Assembly (NCBI RefSeq): GCF_004362975.1
Contig: NZ_SNXO01000008.1
Span: 1 to 64,000, forward strand
Origin: Aminicella lysinilytica
GTDB lineage: Bacteria > Bacillota > Clostridia > Peptostreptococcales > Anaerovoracaceae
Direction: 5' to 3'
Length of the DNA stretch: 64,000 bases
The notes below the pieces were generated by a model. It did not search any database and was not told the origin of the DNA. It worked only from the letters and a program-made list of their open reading frames with translations. The position numbers and the translations under genes were made by a program. Below are positions 45,064 through 54,689 of the stretch, piece by piece. Within the stretch, counting starts at the first letter, position 1. Each line of letters opens with the position of its first letter.

Positions 45064-45092
45064 ATCATAATACTATCTACTGTGATTGTCAA
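45064..45092 (-). promoter_or_regulatory. Promoter of the TPP riboswitch-thiT unit
   Basis: Minus strand TTGACA (45092-45087), 17 bp, TATGAT (45069-45064). It overlaps the last codons of thiN, giving a start near 45057, so thiT is transcribed independently of thiN. Confidence 0.8.
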
Positions 45093-45708
45093 CATCAGAA
45101 GACAGAATTACCAGAAGTCTTCCCTTCCTGAAGTTAAGGTGGGCGGAATCTGAAAGGATCTCGTTACTGACGCCTAGGGTGGTGTCATCGGTGAGAAGGT
45201 GATTGACCAGAGGGTATTTGACGCCTTTGATGGTGAGGCTGGTCACTGTGCCGCCGTAGGCAATCAGACCCAGATATCTGTGACCTGACTTAGGTATTTC
45301 ATAGGTGCCCGGCTCCAACATGAACACACGGTTGCAACCGTCAACAAAGGTAAGCCCTGTGTTGCTGCCCGAGTATTTGGCCAGCATGCCGATGTTACCC
45401 ATAGTGTGGTCGAACCTGCCGCCCAGACCACCCAGTACGGTTATGTCATCATACCCCTTGGAAACAGCCAGATCTATAGCGGCTTCACTGTCGGTCATGT
45501 TCTTTTCCATAGGTAGTTTGATAAGATCTGTGTTTTCAGGCATAGCCATGGAATCATAGTCGCCAATGAGCAGATCAGGAGTTATTTTAAGTTTATTCGC
45601 TACCAGAAGACCACCATCAGCGCAAATGACGCAATCATAGTCGGCACTGTTTATAGCCAGCTTCTCTATGGCATCGACGTGGGATGTGATTATCAGACAT
45701 TTATTCAT
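45073..45708 (-). CDS. thiN: Thiamine pyrophosphokinase
   Basis: A 211-residue enzyme that converts thiamine to the cofactor TPP with ATP. Motifs: CVICADGGLLVANKL, DLLIGDYDSM, KNMTDSEAAIDLA and LGGLGGRFDHTMGNI are those of the family; the C-terminal thiamine-binding half has GLIAYGGTVTSLTIKGVKYPL and a GVSNE motif. ATG 45708 follows GGAG at 8 nt; six upstream codons were dropped. With thiT it forms a salvage route: uptake then activation. Confidence 0.93.
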   Translation of the reverse strand: MNKCLIITSHVDAIEKLAINSADYDCVICADGGLLVANKLKITPDLLIGDYDSMAMPENTDLIKLPMEKNMTDSEAAIDLAVSKGYDDITVLGGLGGRFDHTMGNIGMLAKYSGSNTGLTFVDGCNRVFMLEPGTYEIPKSGHRYLGLIAYGGTVTSLTIKGVKYPLVNHLLTDDTTLGVSNEILSDSAHLNFRKGRLLVILSSDVDNHSR

Positions 45709-45730
45709 GATAGAACTCCATTTCAATAAT

Positions 45731-45759
45731 TTGATTTGCCTTAAACCTGTTTCTATTAT
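45731..45759 (+). promoter_or_regulatory. Promoter of the DUF975 pair
   Basis: TTGATT (45731-45736), 17 bp, TATTAT (45754-45759), about 39 bp before the first DUF975 gene. Confidence 0.6.
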
Positions 45760-45797
45760 ATAATAATACGAGTTAGAAATAAATAAGGAGAATCAAA

Positions 45798-46616
45798 TTG
45801 GATAGAATAATTGTTAATGAAGAGAGCAGAGTAATGAGAGCCATAGCGAGAAAGGCTCTTACCAATAACTGGATACCGGTGGCTCTCGGAGTTTTTTTGT
45901 ATGATGTAATGATAGGTATCATTCCTGATTTCATGAATAACTTTATTTCAATAGGAACCATATCGCAGTATAATGAAGTTGTAGGGCAGAATGTGAAAGT
46001 ATCATATCTGGCGGGATTTTATCAGATGTTCTTTACCGGCGTCTTCGCAGTTGGTATGTGCAGTTTCCTGATAGCATTCTTCAGAAAGAAGGACATTAAT
46101 CCCGGTTATGTGTTTAATGGATTTGAATACTACTTCAAGTGTTTTGGCCTTTCTGTCATGGTTGCGTTGTTTACATTCTTCTGGTCATTGTTGCTCATAG
46201 TACCGGGGATAATTGCAGCCTTCAGATATAGCCAGGCTTTCTACATCTTGGCCGACGATTCATCTAAAGGTATCATGCAGTGCATCGCTGAGAGTAAATA
46301 TATGATGTATGGAAACAAAGCCAAACTGTTCTGTCTGGATATTTCATATATCGGATGGATGATATTAGGAGCTATACCGCTGGGTCTCGTTTCGAATAAG
46401 GATATAATCAGCAGTGATGTGATATCTTTCGCTTTGTCGGTCATTGCTACAGCATTTTATTGCGTAGCTGTAGCATATCTCAAGACAGGCCAGACCGTAA
46501 TGTATGATATGATGACAGGCAATCTTAAATCAAAGCCGACATTTAATGAAGCAGACCATTACTTCGTCTCTGGGTCTGATGAGAATAAAGATAACAGTGG
46601 TCAGGGTCAGTTCTGA
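45798..46616 (+). CDS. DUF975-family membrane protein
   Basis: A 272-residue integral membrane protein with about six helices. The sequence between helices (RYSQAFYILADDSSKGIMQCIAESKYMM split across it) is the DUF975 hallmark. Function of the family is not established. Start is TTG 45798 with AAGGAG at 7 nt; no ATG fits. A second family member follows 24 bp later, so the two may form one complex. Confidence 0.75.
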   Translation: MDRIIVNEESRVMRAIARKALTNNWIPVALGVFLYDVMIGIIPDFMNNFISIGTISQYNEVVGQNVKVSYLAGFYQMFFTGVFAVGMCSFLIAFFRKKDINPGYVFNGFEYYFKCFGLSVMVALFTFFWSLLLIVPGIIAAFRYSQAFYILADDSSKGIMQCIAESKYMMYGNKAKLFCLDISYIGWMILGAIPLGLVSNKDIISSDVISFALSVIATAFYCVAVAYLKTGQTVMYDMMTGNLKSKPTFNEADHYFVSGSDENKDNSGQGQF

Positions 46617-46640
46617 TCATTATCTTAGGGAGACTAGTTT

Positions 46641-47546
46641 ATGAATGACGATAAACATATTATCGTGACCGACAGCGCGGAGATCATGCGCCTGTCGGCA
46701 CGAGATAAATTAATAAATAATTGGATAAATGTTTTCTGGGGTGTATTATTGTATTTCGCAATAGTATCTTTTGCTGAATGCATTATAATGACATTTTACT
46801 CGGGGACTCTCGTAATAAGTTCAGAAGGGGAGTCAATAGATTTACCTTTACTGACTATTATTTACGGACTTCTGGTGTGTGGGCCAATGGCTTTAGGAAG
46901 AGCTGATTTCTTCATAAACTTCTCCAGAAACGGCCATGCAGAGCAGGGAAGGATAGTGAGCGGATTCAGAGACTATCTGAAGTCAGTCGGTCTGTATGTG
47001 GTTAAAACGCTGCTTATTTACTGGCCTATGATGATTGTTCTGGTATGTGCCTTTTCGTATATTTTAGTCTATGCAACTGTAGATAATGTAGGCAAGATAA
47101 TCATCTATAATCATCTGTTCTTCGTACTCATTATGATAGTGATACTGGTGGCTTTCGTAGTATCGATAGTATTCGTTGTCTATTCTGAGCTGAAGTACAG
47201 CATGGCTTACCTGATCATGGCCGATGACAGGAGCAAGAGCATATTCAAGTGCCTGAGCGAAAGCAACGAGCTTATGGATCATCATAAGGGAAAACTTTTC
47301 AGTCTTATGATGTCATTCATCGGATGGCTGATAGCGGCTTTGGTACCTTTGATAGCCCTGGTATTCTTCGTGAGCACTATTTTTCCTAATGGTTCACATC
47401 AGATGATAAGTCTTCCGCTGGCAATCACAGTAATGATAGGTTCGATACCGTTCATGCTGCTGACAGAGTACGGATATACAACTTTGGTGGGATTCTATGA
47501 AAAACTCAGAGCGGGAAGATCCGGAACTGAGACGATCGAGAAGTAA
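46641..47546 (+). CDS. DUF975-family membrane protein, paralog
   Basis: A 301-residue membrane protein with six or so helices and the same loop motif (LIMADDRSKSIFKCLSESNELM). It shares the RDKLINNWINVFWGVLLY-type opening with the upstream protein (ARKALTNNWIPVALGVFLY). AGGGAGAC precedes the ATG. Co-transcribed with its paralog; function unknown. Confidence 0.75.
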   Translation: MNDDKHIIVTDSAEIMRLSARDKLINNWINVFWGVLLYFAIVSFAECIIMTFYSGTLVISSEGESIDLPLLTIIYGLLVCGPMALGRADFFINFSRNGHAEQGRIVSGFRDYLKSVGLYVVKTLLIYWPMMIVLVCAFSYILVYATVDNVGKIIIYNHLFFVLIMIVILVAFVVSIVFVVYSELKYSMAYLIMADDRSKSIFKCLSESNELMDHHKGKLFSLMMSFIGWLIAALVPLIALVFFVSTIFPNGSHQMISLPLAITVMIGSIPFMLLTEYGYTTLVGFYEKLRAGRSGTETIEK

Positions 47547-47559
47547 ATAGATAATAAAA

Positions 47560-47586
47560 AGAGAAAGTCTTCAGCGGACTTTCTCT
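47560..47586. terminator. Terminator overlapping the end of the pseudouridine synthase gene
   Basis: AGAGAAAGTC and GACTTTCTCT form a 10-bp stem with a 7-nt loop. On the minus strand TTTTTATTAT follows, and the stem includes the last codons and stop of the minus-strand gene. It may also serve the DUF975 unit. Confidence 0.75.
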
Positions 47587-48467
47587 ATTACTTTCTGCAT
47601 ATCTTCAGGCAGGGGAGCGGTTACTGTAACAGGCACTCCCGTAGCAGGGTGCTTGAACTGCAGTTTATATGCATGAAGAGCCTGACGTTCGATGAGCCAT
47701 GGATTGTCTCCGCCGTAAAGATAATCGCCTACAAGAGGATAGCCTATATGAGACATATGTACTCTTATCTGATGAGTGCGGCCTGTCTCAAGTTTCAATT
47801 CTACCAGCGTATAACCTTTGGAGTATCTCTCTACGACTTTGGCATGGGTCACTGAAGGCCTTCCAGCTTCACTATATGTTACTTCTCTGGCAGGTTTATC
47901 AGGATCCACGCGGCCTATGGGCAGATCTATGGTGAACTGATCTTCTTTGACTATACCGTTAACGATGGCCATATAGTACTTGGAAAGTTCATTGCGTTGC
48001 ATCTGTCTTACAAGTTCGTCCTGAGCATGGGAATTCTTCGCTACTATGAGTAAACCGGTAGTATCCATATCCAGTCTGTTTACGAATCTTATCTTAAAGG
48101 ACTGGCCAGTATCATTCATGTATTTCATTATTCCGTTGGCCATAGTGTGAACAGGGTGACCCTTGGTAGGATGGACTATGTAGCCTGCCTGTTTGTTTAT
48201 TATAAGCAGATCCTCATCTTCATAAACAGCATCGATGGGGATATCCTCTGGCGGAAAATGACTGGTTTCCTCAGGCATCAGAGCTCTTACTACATCGCCT
48301 TCTTCAGGTTTCATCCAGCCCTCCAGCGGACGGTCATTCAGCAATACAAGTTTCTGGGCCCTGAGTTTGGCAAACAGTCTCGAAGAAAAATCGAAATGGT
48401 TCTTCAGGAGCTTTCTTATAGCCACGCCTTCGTCTTCTTTGGTTATTGTAAATCTAAATTCTCTCAT
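47571..48467 (-). CDS. RluA/RluD-family pseudouridine synthase
   Basis: A 298-residue RNA-modifying enzyme. An S4-like N-terminal domain (about 10-60) precedes the catalytic domain with the motif NRLDMDTTGLLIVAKN that holds the catalytic Asp, then ETGRTHQIRVHMSHIGYPLVGDYLYGG. Probable target is 23S rRNA, but RluA-family members in Firmicutes differ in target. Followed downstream on the same strand order by the NAD kinase gene upstream of it (15 bp gap), so the three genes pepF, nadK and this one form a minus-strand operon. Confidence 0.9.
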   Translation of the reverse strand: MREFRFTITKEDEGVAIRKLLKNHFDFSSRLFAKLRAQKLVLLNDRPLEGWMKPEEGDVVRALMPEETSHFPPEDIPIDAVYEDEDLLIINKQAGYIVHPTKGHPVHTMANGIMKYMNDTGQSFKIRFVNRLDMDTTGLLIVAKNSHAQDELVRQMQRNELSKYYMAIVNGIVKEDQFTIDLPIGRVDPDKPAREVTYSEAGRPSVTHAKVVERYSKGYTLVELKLETGRTHQIRVHMSHIGYPLVGDYLYGGDNPWLIERQALHAYKLQFKHPATGVPVTVTAPLPEDMQKVIEKVR

Positions 48468-48482
48468 TCAACTCTGCTTTCT

Positions 48483-49286
48483 CTACAGGAACTTGCTTTT
48501 AACTTTAGTCCAGAAATCGTAACCTTCGAAACGAAGCAGGTTGACCTTGATATCTGAAAAACTCACAGTAAGTGATCTGGCATTATCATATGTCTTTCTG
48601 AACCCGTCGTAAATGATGCTGAGAGCTGATTCCTCGTACATATCAGGTATCAGGTCCAGAGACAACTCTGAAGGAAGCAGCACGCTGGAGGTAAAGGAAC
48701 GATATGCTGTGGTGTTCATAGGAGCCATAGGCGTCACCTGAAGCAGGTTCAGCCTCGGGTCTACTATGCTTCCGCCCAGTGAATAGTTGTAAGCAGTACT
48801 TCCTGCAGGAGTAGCTACGAGTATGCCATCACCGCTGTAACGTTCAATGAAACTTCCGCCGATGGACATATTCAGATGTACTGTCCTCGCGTTGGAATTC
48901 TTGATTATTACTTCATTAAGTCCAATGTGTTCATAAGTTTCCCCGGATTTAGTATTGATCTGTATCTTAACAGTCGATAAAGGCTGTAAAGAATACTTGT
49001 TATTTGAAAAGTTGAAAATAAAGTCATCCATTTTGGCTGGCATTATTTCCTGGAAAAACCCAAGATGCCCGGTATTAATGCCTATGATGGGCATGCTTGG
49101 GAAATCAAATTTATGTATAGCTTCCAAAAAAGTTCCGTCACCACCAATGCATACCAGAAGGTCTGCATCAGGGCAATAGGAAGATGTGACAAGATAGCCG
49201 GTATTATCCAGTTTCTTGCGCAGTATACGTTCAGTATTCTTGGATGTAGCGTCATCCCTTGTAAAAATGATTATTTTCTTTTCCAT
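48483..49286 (-). CDS. nadK: NAD kinase
   Basis: A 267-residue ATP- or polyphosphate-dependent kinase making NADP. Signature motifs are CIGGDGTFLEAI (GGDGT near residue 48), GINTGHLGFFQE, LNEVIIKN and GDGILVATPAGSTAYN. Length is normal. It lies between pepF (9 bp) and the pseudouridine synthase gene (15 bp). Confidence 0.95.
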   Translation of the reverse strand: MEKKIIIFTRDDATSKNTERILRKKLDNTGYLVTSSYCPDADLLVCIGGDGTFLEAIHKFDFPSMPIIGINTGHLGFFQEIMPAKMDDFIFNFSNNKYSLQPLSTVKIQINTKSGETYEHIGLNEVIIKNSNARTVHLNMSIGGSFIERYSGDGILVATPAGSTAYNYSLGGSIVDPRLNLLQVTPMAPMNTTAYRSFTSSVLLPSELSLDLIPDMYEESALSIIYDGFRKTYDNARSLTVSFSDIKVNLLRFEGYDFWTKVKSKFL

Positions 49287-49295
49287 AAATATACC

Positions 49296-51095
49296 TTATA
49301 TCAATCCTTTGAATTCTTCAACTAATTTTTTAAACGTCTCCATAGCCATGTTTACAGGCTCTTTGCTTTCCATATCTACGCCAGCAATCTTAAGAAGCTC
49401 CACCGGGTAATCGCTGCTTCCGCTTTTAAGGAATTCTATGTAAGCGTTTCTTGCCGGTTCACCTTCATCTATGATCTTCTTGGATATAGCTGTAGCAGCA
49501 GAGTAGCCTGTAGCATACTGATAAACATAGAAACTTCTGTAAAAATGAGGGATCCTGGCCCATTCGTATTTGATATAATCATCGTGAGAAAGGGCAGGCC
49601 CGAAATACTTACTGTTAAGTTTATCATATTGTTCATTCATCCATTCAGCTGTCAGACTGCCGCCACTCTCCACCTGATCATGGGTCAGCTTCTCGAATTC
49701 AGCAAACATAGTCTGTCTGAAAAGAGTAGTTCTGAAGGCTTCTATGTACATATTCAGAATGTACTTATGCATAGCCGGATCCTTCTCTGTTTTCAGGAGA
49801 TATTTCATGAGCAGTGATTCATTGACCGTAGAAGCGACCTCAGCGGTGAATATGGAGTGATCTCCGTAGGTAAATGGCTGAGCTTCTCTGGTATAGCTTG
49901 AATGCATTGAATGTCCCATCTCGTGAACGAGAGTAAACACATCTTCCAGTTTATTATCATAGTTCATGAGAACATAAGGATAACTGTCATAAGACCCGAA
50001 ACTGTAAGCTCCGCTGGTCTTACCTTCATTTTCATATACGTCTATCCACTTCTGACTGATGCCATCGTTGAACCTCTTCAGATATGCGTCTCCAAGAGGG
50101 GCCAGTCCTTTATTTGCAATGGAAACAGCCTCTTCAAAGTCAATATTACGTTCCGGTACATCTGTAAGCGGCACATAAACATCGTACATCTTCAGCTGAT
50201 CCACCTTCAGCATTTCCTTGCGGGTCTCCATATATTCATGAAGAACAGGCAGATACTCATTGACCGAAGCAACCAGATTATCATAAACGGTCTCAGGTAT
50301 ATTGTCGCCGGAAAGGGCTGCCTGCCTGGAAGAATCATAGTGTCTGATGCGGGTAGTCACCACGTCGGTTTTGACATTGTAACTGTAGTTAGTGGCGATA
50401 GTATTGATAAGGCCTTTGTACGCCTCATAACAGTGCATATAGGCGTCTTTCCTCAGGTCTCTGTTCTGTGATCTCATGAAGTTGATATAATTACCATGAG
50501 TCAGAGTGACTTCATCACCATCTTCGTCAGTAACTGTGCCGAACTTGATATCAGCATCGTTAAGCATGGTGAATATCGTATTTGTAGCTCCTGTGACTTC
50601 GCTCATCTGAGCCATAAGATTTTCTTCCTTGATTGAAAGGACGTGCTTCTTCTCGCGCATGGCACTTTCCAGCACATGCTTATATTGGGCCAGTCGGGGT
50701 TCCTGATTCTGGAAGCCGGCAACTGTCTCTTCCGGCAGTGATATTATCTCAGGCAGTACAAAACTTAACCTGGCAGACACGGCCGCGATGGTGGTTATGG
50801 CTTTGTCATGCCTTGCCTGGCTGGCTGAGACTCTGTTGTCTTCATCCAGCTTCATCCTGGCGTAGACATATGCCCGCTCTAACCTTTGTTCGATGTGATC
50901 GCTGGCTATGAGCGCATCTGCAAGAGTAGCCGCGGAATCGCCTAAATGCCCCTGATACGCCGTGAATTCTTCAGCTGCTGCGAGAGAGTCTGCTATATCG
51001 CTGTTCCATTTATCCTCAGAGTCGTACATAGCTTCAATATCCCATTTATATTCTGAACCCAGTTCGTCTCTGCTTTTCAATTTTTTGTTTCCCAT
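49296..51095 (-). CDS. pepF: Oligoendopeptidase F (M3B metallopeptidase)
   Basis: A 599-residue cytoplasmic zinc peptidase that cuts short peptides. The zinc motif HEMGH is near residue 388-392 in LVHEMGHSMHSSYTREA, with the third ligand Glu downstream in FTAEVASTVNESLL. The N-terminal helical M3 domain and the end PVELLKIAGVDMESKEPV are typical of PepF. ATG 51095 follows AAGGAGGTAGAA; an in-frame extension of 15 codons was rejected. Divergent from murI. Confidence 0.94.
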   Translation of the reverse strand: MGNKKLKSRDELGSEYKWDIEAMYDSEDKWNSDIADSLAAAEEFTAYQGHLGDSAATLADALIASDHIEQRLERAYVYARMKLDEDNRVSASQARHDKAITTIAAVSARLSFVLPEIISLPEETVAGFQNQEPRLAQYKHVLESAMREKKHVLSIKEENLMAQMSEVTGATNTIFTMLNDADIKFGTVTDEDGDEVTLTHGNYINFMRSQNRDLRKDAYMHCYEAYKGLINTIATNYSYNVKTDVVTTRIRHYDSSRQAALSGDNIPETVYDNLVASVNEYLPVLHEYMETRKEMLKVDQLKMYDVYVPLTDVPERNIDFEEAVSIANKGLAPLGDAYLKRFNDGISQKWIDVYENEGKTSGAYSFGSYDSYPYVLMNYDNKLEDVFTLVHEMGHSMHSSYTREAQPFTYGDHSIFTAEVASTVNESLLMKYLLKTEKDPAMHKYILNMYIEAFRTTLFRQTMFAEFEKLTHDQVESGGSLTAEWMNEQYDKLNSKYFGPALSHDDYIKYEWARIPHFYRSFYVYQYATGYSAATAISKKIIDEGEPARNAYIEFLKSGSSDYPVELLKIAGVDMESKEPVNMAMETFKKLVEEFKGLI

Positions 51096-51160
51096 TTCTA
51101 CCTCCTTGTAGTATAATATTGCTAACATGTAGTATATCATAAAAATGAAAGGATTTACAG

Positions 51161-51976
51161 ATGGACAACAGACCTATCGGTTTTTTTGACTCCGGTATCG
51201 GCGGGCTGACAAGTATACCTCATCTGATGAAGCAACTGCCTGACGAGAGAATTATTTTTTTTGGAGATACAGCTAGGACGCCATACGGTTCCAAGTCTCC
51301 TGATACTATAAGACAATTCACTCTGCAGATAGGCAATTTCCTGGCACGGCAGAATGTCAAGATGATCGTGATCGCCTGTAATACTGTAAGCGCGACTTGT
51401 CTGGATGACCTTAGAAAGGCATTTCCGGAAATACCGGTGATCGGGGTGATCTCACCAACGGCCAGGGTAGTTGCAAGAGATTGCAGCCCTCAGGACAGGA
51501 TAGGCATTCTGGCAACCAAAGTCACTGTCAGAAGCGGCGCCTATGAGAAGAAAATAAGAGAGAAGAATCCTGAAATGGAACATTTGTACTCCAAGGCGTG
51601 CCCGGCATTTGTCCCGCTCATTGAGGAGGGCATAATAGATAATAAGATAATGGATCTGACGATCAAGTATTATCTGGATGACTTTATGAAAGACAATGAC
51701 ATCAATACCCTGGTTCTGGGCTGTACTCATTATCCTTTGATAAAAGATAATCTGCAGCGCATTTATCCAGGCATTAATATTGTCAACTCTTCTAAAGAGG
51801 TGGCAACTGCTGTGCATATAGAACTGGAGAAGAGGAATATGTTCGCAGGGCCTAACGGCGGAGAGAATTTCTTCTACGCCAGTGACTTATCGGAAAACTT
51901 CGTTAACATGATACAGTTGATTCTGGGCAAGGAGCAGGATGAACTGAATATAAGATTTAAGAACTTAGATATATAG
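51161..51976 (+). CDS. murI: Glutamate racemase
   Basis: A 271-residue enzyme supplying D-glutamate for peptidoglycan. Motifs: IGFFDSGIGGLTS, FFGDTARTPYGSKS, and the two catalytic cysteines Cys73 in IACNTVSATC and Cys188 in LGCTHYPL. GAAAGGAT lies before the ATG. It is followed by two genes of uncertain role in the same direction. Confidence 0.96.
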   Translation: MDNRPIGFFDSGIGGLTSIPHLMKQLPDERIIFFGDTARTPYGSKSPDTIRQFTLQIGNFLARQNVKMIVIACNTVSATCLDDLRKAFPEIPVIGVISPTARVVARDCSPQDRIGILATKVTVRSGAYEKKIREKNPEMEHLYSKACPAFVPLIEEGIIDNKIMDLTIKYYLDDFMKDNDINTLVLGCTHYPLIKDNLQRIYPGINIVNSSKEVATAVHIELEKRNMFAGPNGGENFFYASDLSENFVNMIQLILGKEQDELNIRFKNLDI

Positions 51977-51997
51977 AAATTAAAATTGGAGGTCAAA

Positions 51998-52549
51998 ATG
52001 GATAAAGAAAGATTATATGAGATGCTGGATATGGAAAACGGTGCGGATTTTCAGTATTTTGAGAATGTCGCAGATCTGTTGGAGTCCTCCGAAGATATAA
52101 GCAGCGACCTTATATATGAACTGCTTGAGGATATAGATCTGAATACATTTGCAGAACTTCTGGAGAATTATTTCGACCAGATAGAAGATTGGGTGCCGGA
52201 TGGCGAGACAGATATGTTTACGTTGCTGATGAACATCAAGCGCGTAATGATAGGCATGGCTCAGACGGTGACCGGAGATAACGATAATGATGATACAGAT
52301 GAAACGATGCTGCAGCTTGCAGACGAGTTAGGGAAATTCAGAGAGTGGTACAGCGATACGGACAATGTGGAATGCGTAGACGATGAAACAGAGGAAGTAA
52401 GCGAATTACCGGTCAGAGATGCCCTTTCATTGTGCAGGGAAGAAAAACTCGGAGGCAAAGTGTACAGATACGATTTTACTGAAGCATTGGATTATGAATT
52501 AAGCGAATTCATTATGACATTTGCTGATCTGGCAGATATGGACCAGTAG
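51998..52549 (+). CDS. Acidic cytoplasmic protein, unknown
   Basis: A 183-residue, strongly acidic, predicted helical protein without membrane segment or known motif. ATG 51998 has GGAGG at 5-6 nt; a TTG twelve bases upstream was rejected. It is placed between murI and the transporter-MBL fusion, probably co-transcribed. Reads as a normal gene by codon usage and ribosome site, but I cannot name a family. Confidence 0.6.
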   Translation: MDKERLYEMLDMENGADFQYFENVADLLESSEDISSDLIYELLEDIDLNTFAELLENYFDQIEDWVPDGETDMFTLLMNIKRVMIGMAQTVTGDNDNDDTDETMLQLADELGKFREWYSDTDNVECVDDETEEVSELPVRDALSLCREEKLGGKVYRYDFTEALDYELSEFIMTFADLADMDQ

Positions 52550-52575
52550 AGGATAATCAAGGAGGAAGGCAGTAA

Positions 52576-54558
52576 GTGGCTAAGCCCATAAGTAAAAAGT
52601 TGAATTTCATAGGAGTTGCGGCCATGTATGTGGGGTCGGTCATGGGGGCCGGCTTCGCATCCGGCCGTGAGAGCTGGCAGTTTTTCGGAGTCTTTGGCAG
52701 TAAAGCATATCTTGGAATATTCATTTCGGCTATGTGCTTTGCGGCCATTGCTTTTATGATAAACTATATTTCCATCGAAAAGGATACCACTGACATAGGC
52801 ACTATAGTATCTTTTACGGATAATAGAGTTGTCATTGAAGGCATAGGATATTCTATGGCTGCTTTTTTATTTACTACTATTATCTCCATGTCGGCGGCAG
52901 GAGGTTCTTTCCTCAATCAGGAATTCGGCCTGAGCAAGGCCGTAGGGGGCGGTATCATAGCATTTCTTGTTGCTATTACTGTCCTTGGAGATTTCGAGCG
53001 TATATCCAAACTGTTTAAATTCATAGTGCCCATGCTCTTTGCAATAGTTGTTGGCTGCAGCATCATTGTTATATTTTCAGACATAAAGCAAAGCGGCGCT
53101 ACATCAGGCTTTAAGCCAAGCGTTATGGCGCCGGACTGGATATTCGCTGCCTTCGTTTTCGTCGCGTACAATATGCTCGGCATGATACCGATGGGTGCTT
53201 CAGCATCTCTGAATGCCAAAAGTAAAAGACAGGCCTTCATAGGTTCGGTAATCGGAGGTTTCGCCCTGGGAGTCATGACATTGGTACTCGTTATGGCTTT
53301 GCAGAAGGATATGGCTTATACAGATGTTCTGGACCTGCCAATGTTGGGTTATTCTCTGAGAATATCCACAGTTGCAAATATACTCTATGGCGTTGTTCTG
53401 TATGCTGCCATCTATTCGGCGGCAACGAGCACATTCTACGGATTCACCACCAAACTGCCGGACAGACCATGGAAAAGCAAGGTCATAATCGTAGCCATAA
53501 TTATAGGATTTGCAGTGGGGCTTACGGGCTTCAAGAACGTAGTTGCTTATCTTTATCCTGTGGAAGGTTATTACGGTCTGGCGATAATCACTATGATGAC
53601 AGTGAATTTTTTCAAGGTAATGATACAAAAGAAAAAGAATGGAAGGGCAGACGATTTCTCCGATTTTACAGAGGAAGGCAGATTCGACTATCCTGAAAAC
53701 ATAGTCAGGGTAACGGCCGGCTCAGGCGGTGAGAGCCTGTTGGTTTTCGGACGGGACAAAACGGCCCTTTATGATACCGGTATGGCCTATTGTCATGAGA
53801 AACTCATAGAAAATATCAGCAAAGCACTGGAGAAAAAAGGCAGGAGCGGACTTGATTATGTGCTTATGTCTCATACCCATTACGATCATATAGGGGCGTT
53901 GCCGTATGTTCTGCAGAAGTGGCCGGATGCAATCGTTGTCGGAGCGGCCAAGGCAGAAAAAGTATTTGCCAGCAGAGGAGCCAGGAGGACAATGAAACGG
54001 CTAGGTGAGGCCGCACGGGATTCATTTGGCGATTCCAGGGAGCCGGTCCTCGTAGACGGTTTCAGGCTGGACATGGCCGTGAAAGATGGCGATACCGTAG
54101 ACCTGGGCGGGTCACATTTTGTTGTACTGGAAACGAAAGGCCATACAGACTGCTCACTGACTTATGTTCTGGAACCTCAGAGTATAATGTTCGCCTGCGA
54201 AAGCACGGGAGTGCTCCATTCGCCGGGGGATGTTCATACATCCATATTAAAGAGCTATAGCGACACTTTGCGGTCCGCTGAGAAATGCAGGGCTTACGGA
54301 GCCAGAAGAGTGATTTGCCCTCATTACGGACTTATTCCCGAGGGAAGGAACGAGTATTTCTTTCAGGCTTATGCCAGGGCGGCAGAATCGGAGAAAGACT
54401 TCATTTTGCAATGCCGCGACAAAGGACAGACACGTCAGGAAATATTTGGATCTTATTGCAACAAGTACTGGGAAAAGGACAGAAGCAAGAAACAGCCAAG
54501 AGAAGCTTTTGAAGAAAATGCCTGGTACATAATCGATCACATTCTTGAAAACTTCTGA
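52576..54558 (+). CDS. Fusion of YkvI-type transporter and metallo-beta-lactamase-fold hydrolase
   Basis: A 660-residue protein. Residues 1 to about 355 form ten or so membrane helices and resemble the YkvI branch of the APC transporter superfamily (GSVMGAGFASGRESWQFF near the start). After a short charged linker (about 358-378), residues about 380-590 form an MBL-fold domain with metal motif SHTHYDHIGAL, ETKGHTDCSL (His), and CPHYGLIP (His), followed by a helical C-terminal extension. The frame is continuous with no stop. Both halves exist separately elsewhere; their joining suggests a substrate imported or exported and hydrolysed in one unit. Start is GTG 52576 with GGAGGAAGG. Confidence 0.8.
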   Translation: MAKPISKKLNFIGVAAMYVGSVMGAGFASGRESWQFFGVFGSKAYLGIFISAMCFAAIAFMINYISIEKDTTDIGTIVSFTDNRVVIEGIGYSMAAFLFTTIISMSAAGGSFLNQEFGLSKAVGGGIIAFLVAITVLGDFERISKLFKFIVPMLFAIVVGCSIIVIFSDIKQSGATSGFKPSVMAPDWIFAAFVFVAYNMLGMIPMGASASLNAKSKRQAFIGSVIGGFALGVMTLVLVMALQKDMAYTDVLDLPMLGYSLRISTVANILYGVVLYAAIYSAATSTFYGFTTKLPDRPWKSKVIIVAIIIGFAVGLTGFKNVVAYLYPVEGYYGLAIITMMTVNFFKVMIQKKKNGRADDFSDFTEEGRFDYPENIVRVTAGSGGESLLVFGRDKTALYDTGMAYCHEKLIENISKALEKKGRSGLDYVLMSHTHYDHIGALPYVLQKWPDAIVVGAAKAEKVFASRGARRTMKRLGEAARDSFGDSREPVLVDGFRLDMAVKDGDTVDLGGSHFVVLETKGHTDCSLTYVLEPQSIMFACESTGVLHSPGDVHTSILKSYSDTLRSAEKCRAYGARRVICPHYGLIPEGRNEYFFQAYARAAESEKDFILQCRDKGQTRQEIFGSYCNKYWEKDRSKKQPREAFEENAWYIIDHILENF

Positions 54559-54606
54559 TTCCAAGGGATAGACGGATTTCACACACAGTACCTACACACA
54601 TCATTC

Positions 54607-54636
54607 TTGATTCTTTCAATATGAGCACATTATATT
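54607..54636 (+). promoter_or_regulatory. Possible promoter for the 134-residue protein gene
   Basis: TTGATT (54607-54612), 18 bp, TATATT (54631-54636), about 54 bp before ATG 54690. Confidence 0.4.
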
Positions 54637-54689
54637 GTCGAAAACAGTTGCTATACTTGGAACTGTTAAAAAGAGTTGGAGGTGACGAA

